A stretch of DNA of 64,000 bases, from the NCBI GenBank assembly GCA_032173965.1, contig JAVUNC010000006.1, positions 18,946,028-19,010,027 of the forward strand, read 5' to 3'. The position numbers and the translations under genes were made by a program. Position 1 is the stretch's first letter. Each line of letters starts with the position of its first letter. The stretch is from Sitta carolinensis. Taxonomy: Eukaryota; Chordata; Aves; Passeriformes; Sittidae. Of this stretch, positions 1-10,400 are shown in pieces. The notes beneath the pieces are model-generated. The model did not search any database. It saw nothing but the letters and a program-made list of their open reading frames with translations, and was not told the origin of the DNA.

Positions 1-3000
1 ACTCCAGCAGCTGCAGTTTCACTTTGCACCAATGGCCCCTTCTGCCTTGCAGTGACTTGAAAAGCTCAGGTGGAGAACTTGCAGCTGAATTTTCAGGAGT
101 CTCTGCAGGATTGACCCCACACCTAAGCTGAGGTTTCTGCATTTGGCTGAACTCAGTAGTATTAAGGTGTTGAGAAGGCCTTAAGGAATCTGTGTGTGGA
201 CTGGAACATTTTCTGTGATTAAGAATATTCTTCAGAGCTTTAAGTCATCTGTGAGTGTAATTGGTTCTCCTGGAGGGATTTTTTATTGGTTTATTTAACC
301 TGTTAATTTATTCATTGGCCTATTTTGATGATGATGATATCTTTTTCTTTTTACCAACCTTTAATGATCAAATATTATAGGGATTTTTGGGGGCCAGACC
401 TGTTTTTTCAGTTGTAACTCAGTGGTCTGTGCCTTTTCAGCAAGGTACATGTAGGCAAATGATATTAGATAAAATACCATGCTGAAAAAGTTAAAATATC
501 TCCTTTTTTTTTTTTTTTATTTTTGTTTAGAGGAATAAAAAGTTAGGATTAAGTTACATATATATATGTTATATATATATAACTGTTGGCCTTAGAGTGT
601 AGTTCTGGTTGAAGTTGGCTGATTTTGGTGTAGCTTTGTGAAGAGCACTGGAAGGCAGATTTGTGAGTGCCTCAGCTGCTGGCAGCCCAGTGACCTGAGT
701 GCTCAAAGGAGGAACTTCCAGTGCTCCAGAGGAACTCCCAGGTGGTTTTGCACTCAGCAGGTGCCTCTGCAGGCTGTGCTGAGTGCAGGGCTGGCTTTGT
801 TTGGGGCTGTTTCTCTCAGGGTTCTGAGTGCAGTGCTGCTTTGGCTCCAGCAGCCCTGCCCTGTGGCTGCAGTGCTTTCTGTTTCCTTCCTCTGCTCTGG
901 ATTTGCATGTCTGGGGCTGTTGCTTTGCTGGAGAGCACAGCTTCTAGGAACAGCCAGGGCTGCAGGGAGGGCTCAGCACCTGGGAGTTGAGGTGAGCCCT
1001 TCAAACCTGCCTTTTGTCAGGTGGGAGCAGCAGCCCAGGGCAGGCAGCAAAAGCCCCTGTGTGTGCTGCAAGAATGAGAGGCAGGCGTGCTGTGCACAGT
1101 AAAACCATCTCTTTAATTGTGACAAACAGTAAACAAGACAACATCTCAGTGTGGACAAAGGACAGTGTGAGACAGCGCAGCAGTGCCAGAGGAACTCTGG
1201 GGAGGTGTCTTTACACACAAAAAGCAAGGCCCTGAGTATCACAATAGCTGGAATCAACTTTTTAGGCACTAACTCTGGTTTGGAAAATACACAGTATGCA
1301 GGATAACACTTATCTGTTAAGGCTACATCATTTAATCTTCCAAAAATAGGGGTGAATGCTGATTTCTTATCTCCTTTCGTGAGTGGAAAGCTGATAACTT
1401 GACATGGAAACTGAAAACCCACGAGTGGCTCCCAAAGCAGAGCCACAGAGGGATGACAGAATGCCTGTTCTAGGCAATCGTGCCTGACATGACGTGGTCA
1501 GAGCAGAGCTGCAGTGATGTTTGCTTGGCATTCACTGGTGTAGCAACTCGGTAAAGTGTATTTTGTGTCAGCTAAGCACTGGAGCTGTGGGTCCCTGTGC
1601 TCAGGAGGGCACTGACAGCTCTTGGTACCAAGCCATGAATTGTATCTCCAAACTGGAGCTGAAGTAGTTGGTTTGGTTTGGTTTTTGTAGTTTTTTCTCA
1701 GCAGCAGAAGCCATCTAACAGAAGTCAAAATAAATAAATACTATGTTGGAATTCACAGTTTGCCATAGAGAGCAGGGGCTGCAGGGGGATATCAGCACAC
1801 TCAGACAGATCTGCTCGTGGCTCAGGGATGCTTCCAGAACAGCACCCACGGGGGGCTGAGCCACACAGGGATGGGTTGCCTATGCACAGGGGCATCAGAC
1901 ACAGCAGCTGCTTTTGCAGGAGAGGTTTCAAATGTGGATTATGTACAAACTGGTGCTCTGTGGTGAGGGGATTTCACTGCTCCCAGGAGCTATCCCACAT
2001 CTGTTGTGCCTGAGCGTTACAAGAGTTTCTCGAACTGCCAAATGCAGTCAGATGGCAGAAGCTTCTTTAATTGGCCATAAAATCTTGTGAAAAGTGAAAA
2101 TTACTTTTATATGCTCTTATAAAAGTCTGGGGTAGGATGTGAGGACAAAACCTTTTATTTAATGCCTCCCTGGGCCTTCTATTCAACTCAGCTTTAAAAA
2201 TAATTTTACCATTTTTCTTTAAGAGCTTTTAGTTTAATACTGGCTGGCATTTTTAATTTTCATTCTCTCAGGCTGTGATGCTGTATTGCATTTTAGTTGG
2301 TTTGGGGTTTTTTCCCCTTTCCATAAAGACTCTTGGTGGGTTTGTGTTAAAACTAAGGCTTTTGTGTCTCTCTTTTATTTTCTGTTTCCTTTTCCCCCTC
2401 CCCTTGCTGCTTCCCAAGGAATCTCAGTGGCCAGCAGGCACCTTGGTCCTGCCTGAGCCAGGGCCACTCTGGTGCTGCTGCTCAGGGAGACCTTTTGGGT
2501 TCAGCAGAGGTTTTTGTGGGACCAGGAGGCTGCAGGTTCTTTCAGAAATCCTCCACAAATCCATTCTTGGAGTTGCTTTTTACACCCTGCTGAGAGTTCT
2601 GCTTGCTGGGCTATGGGTTGGGATTAAAGAGTACAGGAGCTCTAAATCCTGTAACCAGTAAATAATGCTGGTGATGTACTCAGTGACTTTTATAGAAAAA
2701 AGACATTTACTTCTCTTAAAAATGAACTCGACCATCCTGTAAGGGGAGGCATCAGGGAGGGGATTTGGAGAGCAGAACTGTTTGCTGCCCTGACTCTAAA
2801 GTGCAGTAGGTGCTCTTGGGCTGTGTGGAACAGTGGGAATGCTGCTCCCAGACCTCCTGGGGCTCTGGAATGGGAGAGCTCAGCCTCTGCAGCGAGCCAG
2901 GCTGGCAGCTCAGGGGTCACCACAGGGCTGAGGGGAAAACAAACAACAAATCGGGACTAGGGAGAGAAAAAACTCTCACAGTGAGGGTGGTCAGGTGCGG

Positions 3001-3825
3001 GGCCAGGGCCCCGAGGGGCTGTGGGTGCTCTGCCTGGCCCTGCCCTCAGCAGAGGGGTCAGCAGGGCTCTTCTCTGGGGACATTTGTGTCCTTTGTGCCA
3101 TTAACACTGCCACAGCAGTGCCACACCAACAGTTTACTGCAGCCAGCAGCCTTTTAACACCCAGCAAAGCTGCGAGAATGAACTGCCAGAAAGCTGCAGT
3201 TAAAAATAGCCAGTGTGTCCTTGGGAATGCCAGAGCCATCATGGGGTTCCTGGGGCGTGTGCTGAGGGTGGTTTTGCTGTCAGGACTGGAGTGAGCAGTA
3301 GGACCGTGGGGCCTTTTTGGTCTCTGCAGCCTGGGGGTGCTTTGGTTGGCAGCTCTGTGAGCTGTGCCACAGCTGGCAGTGCTGGCCTGTTCCTACTCCG
3401 TGCTCTAATCCCAGCGGGCTAAACCTGGCAGCTCTCCTCAGGAGCCGGGCATTGTTTCTCTGCCTCTGTGAGGTGGGCTTGGTGGGTCACCCTGGAATCC
3501 CCAGCGGGGACTCTGTGCACGCCAGGGCTCCAGGATGTGCCCAGGGACCCTCCCGAGCCACGGGCAGGCTGCACACACCCGTGAGCGGGAGGGGAGAGGG
3601 CTCTGCCTCCCTGACCCGGTAAAAGAGAGAGAAGAGCTGAACTGCCTGCTGAAGTGCTGAACCCCTCCGTTAAATCTGCGGCAAAGCCGGCAGAGTTGCC
3701 CGAGGGATGTGAGGGTGGGGGCTGAGCCGGGCTGCTCGTTCCCAACGCGGCTGAGAGCGGCGGTGCTGCCCGCTGAGGGGGCACCCCGGCCTGCCCCCCT
3801 CACCTGCGGGAGACAGCGGCGCCGG
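1..3825. other. No gene recognised; probable 3' UTR/3' flank of the SOUL-family gene
   Basis: No exon with recognisable protein similarity was found on either strand. The stretch holds a T-run at about 507-524 and an AT dinucleotide tract at 556-582. Several minus-strand AATAAA/ATTAAA candidates appear as TTTATT/TTTAAT, for example near 1112, 2155 and 2373. I cannot say which, if any, ends the transcript. Confidence 0.5.
556..582. repeat. (AT)n microsatellite
   Basis: An alternating AT tract with a short central TT interruption, making it nearly self-complementary. Likely length-polymorphic; no further role is evident. Confidence 0.85.
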
Positions 3826-4286
3826 GAGGAGCCGTGGGGCAGCAGCAGGAGCAGCAGGAGGAGCCGTGGGGCAGCAGCGGGGCCAGGAGGATCCGTAGGG
3901 CAGCAGGAGCAGGAGGAGGCTCCGTGGGGCAGCGGGGCCAGGAGGCTCCGTGGGCAGCAGCAGCAGCAGAGGCTCCGTGAGGCCAGGAGCGCAGGGGAGG
4001 CTCCGTGGGGCAGGAGCAGCAGGAGGCAGGAGGCTCCGTGGGGCCAGGAGCAGCAGCAGAGGAGGCTCCATGGGCAGCAGCAGCAGCAGGAGGCTCCGTG
4101 GGGCAGCAGCAGGAGGAGGAGGCTCCGTGAGGCCAGGGCAGCAGGAGGAGGAGGCTCCGTGGGGCAGCAGGAGGAGGAGGCTCCGTGGGGCAGCAGCAGG
4201 AGGAGGAGGCTCCGTGAGGCCAGGAGCAGCAGCAGGAGGAGGCTCCGTGGGGCAGCAGCAGGAGGAGGCTCCGTGGGGCAGCAGGA
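3826..4286. repeat. GC-rich minisatellite directly after the SOUL-family stop codon
   Basis: About 16 imperfect copies of a 24-30 bp unit built on ggaggctccgtggggcagca plus variable CAG/GGA triplets. On the gene's strand this is presumably the start of the 3' UTR and would be transcribed as a C-rich, CUG/CUC-containing run. Open frames across it on both strands are a by-product of triplet-like units. Confidence 0.9.
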
Positions 4287-4291
4287 GGGGC

Positions 4292-4463
4292 TCAGGGCCG
4301 CTGCAGGAACCAGATCTCGTTGTGGCGGTCGGCGGCCGCGGGGTTGGTGTAGCCGGCGATGATGAACGTGTCCCGCAGGCACAGCTCCGGGCTCTCCAGG
4401 ATGGCTGCCAGCAGGTTGATCTCTCTCATGATGGAGTCTTCGTTGGTGATGCCTCGGAAGCTC
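4292..4463 (-). CDS. SOUL-family gene, last coding exon with stop
   Basis: Encodes residues 216-272 and the TGA at 4292-4294. SFRGITNEDSIMREINLLAA matches the RSFDGF... helix of HEBP2, and FIIAGYTNPAA with NEIWFLQRP matches its YYTAGYNSP...NNEVWLIQK end. The protein ends within three residues of the normal family C terminus, so it is complete. A GC-rich minisatellite starts only a few bases beyond the stop codon. Confidence 0.92.
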
Positions 4464-7400
4464 CTGCAAGGAGGTCACATCAGCCACAGCTCCCTGACAG
4501 GAGGGTGCAGCCAGGAGGGGTGGGGGTAGGCACAGGACAAAAGGGGACAGCTCTGGGCTGCACCAGCGGGGTTAGGATGGGTGTGAGGGAAAAAGCTCCT
4601 GGCAGAAAAGGTGATTGGGCACTGGGAAGGGCCGCCCAGGGCGGTGGTGGAGTCACCATCCCTGGAGGTGTTTAAGGAAAGCCTGGATGTGGCACTCGCT
4701 CTGGGTGGTGTTAGGTCATAGGTTGGACTCAATGATCTCAAAGGTCATTTCCAACCTAGTTTATTCTGTGATTCATTTTAAACCCACTGCTTTTCCAGAG
4801 CCCAGAAATGCCTTCTGAATTACTTGGTTGTGTTTCAGCAATGCTACTGACTGTGGCTCATCCCAAACTGTTTTTCCTTAAAGTTTTCTGTGCCACGTCA
4901 GCTGCTTTGTTCCTGACCACACAGAACAATCCGAGGGTGTTTCATCACACATTTACAGATGCATCATTTTACCAAGAAATTAATGTAAATGTAGCATAAC
5001 TGAGCTGGAAGGGATTGTGGAGTCCAATCATGGCCCTCCCAGACCCTCAGCAATCCCACCCTGGGCATCCCTGGCAGCCCCTGGAGCTCTGGCAGCCTCA
5101 GAGCTGTGCCCATTCCCTGGGCAGTGCCCAGCACCCTCTGGGGATGAACCTTTCCGTGTTAGAAACTGGGTAACCATTATTTCATAAAAACAGGCAGCTT
5201 TTACAACTCCTGCAAGTGAAGCTTTACCATTTGTTACCTTTTCCAAGGTATAAAAATCTCAGCGTGCTGGGGTTGAGTTTTCACTGCGTTGAGCAGGGCA
5301 GATTAAAGCAGTTCTCACCTGCTGTAGACAATGGTGGCAGGCCACTCCTCGATGATGATGTCGGAGTCGAAGGGGTGTGGGGGCTCCTCCTGCAGCACCT
5401 CGGGCAGGTAATAGGCCACGGTCACGGCCTGGGTCATGGCTGAGTGCGCCTCGTTGGTGTGCACGATGGTCACGATGGGCACCGTGATGCCCAGGTACAG
5501 CCCTGGCACACACACACACAGGGGGGAGAGTGTTCAGGGGGGCACAGGAGGAGCTCTGCACATTCTGCTGCCTGCTGAGCACATGAAAGGAGCACCACGG
5601 GCAGGGAAGGGGTTTCACTGGGCTGGCTTGGTGTGCTCAGGCTGGAAGGAGCACACACACACACACACACACACAGTGGGGAGAGTTCAGGGGGCACAGG
5701 AGGAGCTCTGCACACTGTGCTGCCTGCTGAGTTCATGAAAGGAGCACCACGGGCAGGGAAGGGGTTTCACTGGGCTGGCTTGCTGTGCTCAGGCTGGAAG
5801 GAGCACACACACACACACACAGTGGGGAGAGTGTTCAGGGGGGCACAGGAGGAGCTCTGCACACTGTGCTGCCTGCTGAGTTCATGAAAGGAGCACCACG
5901 GGCAGGGAAGGGGTTTCACTGGGCTGGTTTGATGTGCTCAGGCTGGAAGGAGCACTGAGTGCCCAGAGCAGCTGGAGGAGGCTTACTGTACATGGGTTTT
6001 TGGGAGTTTAGGCAAGGTGTTTAATTGTTGGATGTTTTTGGGGTTTACAGCTGCTGTTTTAAACGTTTGCTTGAGTTTCTTTGGGTTTTTGAAATTTGGA
6101 GAAAGTTTTTGCTTAAAAAGCATGGAGCTTTGAGTCAGTTACAATAGGGTGTTTTTTTGACCTATTTTTAGTTAGGTTCACATTAGCTTTTACTAAAGTA
6201 ACATTTTGTGATTTACTTGTCACGCCAGCAATAGAAATAGATTTTGTTTCTATGTGTTTTGATGGAATTAATGTGCACTGTGTATCAGTGTCAACTAAGG
6301 TTTTATATTTTTGGGGGTTTGATGTGCTAGGCTAACCCTGGATCCCTCAGAGTGTCCCAGGCCAGGTTGGACACTGAGGCTTGGAGCAGCCTGGGACAGT
6401 GAGAGGTGTCCCTGTCATGGCAGGGGTGGCACTGGATGATCTTTAAAATCCCTTCCCAGCCAAACCATCTGTGATTCCATAATTTCACCGTGCTTTGTAG
6501 TTCATGTGTGTGTGCAAATGTTTGTGCATTTGTGTCCAGAACACAGCATTTGGTGAGTTCTCCCCTCTTCAGGGGGGCAGGGAGTTTGCCTGAACTCTTT
6601 TCCCCCTCCTCAAAGAGTTGGGTTTATCTTCAAAGCAACCTTGTGTCACGGTTTAAATATTTGGGAACAAAACTGCAGGCAAGAGAAGGGGCTGCTCTGT
6701 GAATTCATTGCGGGTTTGCTGGTGTCAAAAATGCTGCAGTGTTTTTTTTGCACTGTTGTGTGTTTGGACTGCAGGAGGCAGGGATGGCTGGCAGAGGGGA
6801 CTTGGCTTCTGTACAGTTTGATCAAAACCCTGCAGTTCTGGAGCTAAAATTGCTTTTAACCCACGATAAAGTAATAGGGAGGGTGGGGAAGGCACGTGAG
6901 GAAGGAGAAGCTGTTGTGATCAATGTTTGTGTTTTCTTGGAAAGACACTTAAGGGCTGAGTCGATTACAGCACAGAGCACTGAGTGTGGTGAAACTCGAT
7001 AGTAACTGGGGGATGACAAATGTGAGAAGTGATGTCTGAAAGTGAAAACCAGATGAAATTGGAGTGGCCACCAGGTGCACATTTCACAGGCAGCCACAGG
7101 CTCTCAAGGACACGGTGGGTTTGCCATTATTTCGAGTTAAAACTGGATTATCTTTCTGGAAAACATGCTTCCACCACAAATTTGCCGTGTCCATTGGAAC
7201 GGGGACAATTTAATATCTTGAACTAAAGGGAAGGAGGCAGAAAACTCTGGTTGCTTTTGGTATCACGCTCTGACAGGTGATTTCAGTGCTGCTGTGAAAA
7301 TGAAAGCCTGGAAAGGCTGTAGCAAAGGGCAGATTGCCAGCAGCAGAGAGCTTGGAGCAGCCTGGCACAGTGGGAGGTGCCCATGGCACTGGGTGGGATT

Positions 7401-10400
7401 CCAGCTCCTTCCAACCCAAACCATTCCAGGATTTCTGCGTTTCTCTGTTAAGGCTGTATCATGGAAAAACACCCTTCCAGGGTGTATAGTTGGGACACCT
7501 ATATATGTTATCTAGGTGTTCCCAGCACCTGCCTAAGGAGGAGAGAGGGCTCTGAAGGGTTCTGTAAGCACTGGGGGATGGAGGTTACCTGAGGAGTTCT
7601 GCTCACAGATGTACCTCATGAGCTTCATGAAGCCAAGGCAGATGCTCTGCTCGTACTGCTTCTCCTTCATCTTGATGCAAGCCCACTTGGCTTTGCCATA
7701 CTGCCTCTTCTCATAGAGCAGATCCCCCAGCTGCAGACACACAGAGGGGTTGGGGGTTTGAATGTCAGCCTCCAGAAACATCCACCAAATACAGGCTGAG
7801 CACAAGAGCTGCAGCTTGGCAGCCCTCAGTGGCACGACCTCGGAAGGAACGTGGGTTTTCATCCTTCCTCCTGTAAACCAAGGAATGCACTGCTGGTTTT
7901 GGATCAAAACCAACTTCAGCAGAAGTCCAGGTTATTTAAAATAAGGATCTGTCATCTTTTGGACTGGCACTGTTAAACATTTAGTTGCACTCCACACTGA
8001 ATGACCTTATTTTTGAGCTGCAGTTACAAACATGTGTGACATTAAAAATTGCATTTGATATAAACAGTCAGGAGTCCCAAACTGTTTAGATAAAACACAC
8101 TCAAGTGATGGTATTTATAAGTGTGAATTATTTAAATCTCTTTAAAGGAAATGTGGCCAAAAATCCTCATAGATGGTCAGTAAAGGTTTTTGCGGGTTTT
8201 GATTTAAGGTTAGATATTTCTTTGCACGTTTCCTGAGCTGGAAGCCATTTGCTGTACATTAATTTCATTTTTTTAATTAGAGGATAAGATGGGTTTATAA
8301 ATTGCTGCTGTCTTTGATAACAATCCAGGATACAAAAGTACATTTTTGGGTTTAAATTCACATACTCATCTCTTCCAAGCACTCCTTGCTAAGGTTTCAT
8401 CAACATGACTATAAAGGAGTAAATGCTCTGATTTAAGTGAAGAAAACGGGCATTTCATCTCAAATGGCAAAGTCAGAGGGGATTATGTTACATTAATTCC
8501 ATCTCAAATGTCCTTAGGGCAGCAGTACCTTCTCCTTGCGCTGGATCAGCGTGAAGGGGATGCTCTGCCTCTCCTGGGGGTTGTTGTTCCTGGTCAGCTG
8601 CTGGATGGGCTCTGCCATGTCTGCAACAGAACCACACAGTTCCCCCTGAGGCTGGAAATTGCCTCCCCTGGGCTCTCTGTGCCTGCTCTCCTCTGCTCTC
8701 CTCCAGGGCAGCACAAAGCTTTTCCTAGGAGGGGTTACCTGGGCTCTGGTAGGAACTGGGCTCCTTCTCCCATCCCCTGAATTTCCAGCTCCCCAAGTGT
8801 AGTGGGTTTGTAGAGATGTTTTAACTAAGAGTAAAGTAGGTTTAAACATCGAAAGGTGTAAAGGAAATTTATTAATACAATTCAAAGAAGAATAATAAAA
8901 ATCAGAATAAAACTTTCAGAACACTTCCCTTCCCCTACATCTTTTTTTCCTTCTCACTGACAAAGCCTAGAAATAACACTCAGAATTCTTAGTTTTCTAC
9001 CTTTAGAATAGTTTTTTTCCCAAGCCACTGAGTGTCCATGGAAAGCTTTTGGCTGTGCCCCCTTTCCTGGCCCTGTGCAGGGAGCATTCCCAATTCCAGC
9101 AGCTCTTGTGCTCTTGGATTCAGGTGTAGCCACATCAACCAAATCAGGTTGGCTACTCTGTTTCTCAGGCTCAAGGCAGTACTGCTGTGGGAATTAATTT
9201 CCAAAGGATGTTTGATGTCTGAAGGTGTATTTATAACTGTGGCTGCCCTGACATCAATTGTAGCTGAAGGTCAGGGATAAATTCTGCTTAGGAGCTGATC
9301 CCTGCCAGGCTGGGCAGCCCTAGGGATGGAACCTCTCTCTTCCCCAGGAGTCAGTCCCTTGCCTTGCAGAGCTGCAGTGAGGAAGGCTTTTGTGTGCTCA
9401 GAGGATGAGAAACTCGATTTTCTGTGTGCTGTTTGCTAGGGGGGGGTGTGGATTCCTGCCCAGCTGCCCTGGGTGTGCAGGAAGAGCTCCAGCTCCCAGA
9501 GCCCTTTCTGGGCTTTGAGGGGCAGGCTGATGGGGAAGAGAAGCATTATCCACGTCGGAGGGAGGGGACAATTAAGATGCAGGAGAATTATCTTGGCCGA
9601 GGTCACTCAGTAAATCTGTAGCTGAGCTGGGAATCAAACCTCCATCTCCTGGAATCCAGTCCAGGGGTTTAGCCTTAAGGCTATTTGGAATTGTAAAGAT
9701 CCTTAAACAAAGGGGAGGGAAAAATAAATGGAGAAAGCTACAGTATTTCAGTGTAAACATTTTTTCTTTGCCGTATGTCGCTGGGAAACATTTAAAGTAT
9801 CACTAATAACTGACATGTAAATGGATTTCTTTGGAGGCTGAGGGAAAAATAAAAGTAGATTAGAGTTCAGCACTGAATTTTCCAAGAATTAGGAAAGCTT
9901 TCAGGACTCTAGAGAAGTTAACTCTATGTTTAGATGATTTTATCAACTGGGGGCGGGTGGGTATGTTTTTTGCATTCCATATTAATGCAGAGGATAGGGA
10001 TTCCAACTGATTCAAACCCTTGGGGGAGTTTTATCCTGATTCAGTTTATGGATCTGTGCAGAGCTCCACCTGCACAGGGCCAGGCAGGCAGCAGAGGCAC
10101 AAGGAGAGCTGCATTTCCCCAAGCCATGGTTTCAGTGATCCCCAGGGATCATCCCAGCCCTGGCCCTGCCCAAACCCTACCCTGGGCACCCTCTGGGGAT
10201 GAACCTTCCCTGAAATCCAGCTCCAGGGGCCTGGCCCAGGCAGCAGAGAGGCAGGGACATGCTCTGCTCCTCATCATCCTCATTCCTCCTTCTGGAAAAT
10301 CCCCTCCACTGCCTCCCCTCCTCCTTCAGCCCCCAGTGACAATCTTGGGTGGCTCTCTCTGGTTTTTTGTAACCTGTGCCGAGTGCCACAAGCAAACCTG

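Noticed and set aside
973..1446. 157-codon minus-strand open frame near the left edge
   Set aside because: No recognisable domain, no neighbouring exons with matching phase, and codon use is unlike the real genes here.
3826..4286. CRISPR-like or trinucleotide-expansion interpretation of regular short repeats
   Set aside because: Units are directly adjacent with no unique spacers, the context is a vertebrate gene, and the CAG content is part of a longer minisatellite unit.
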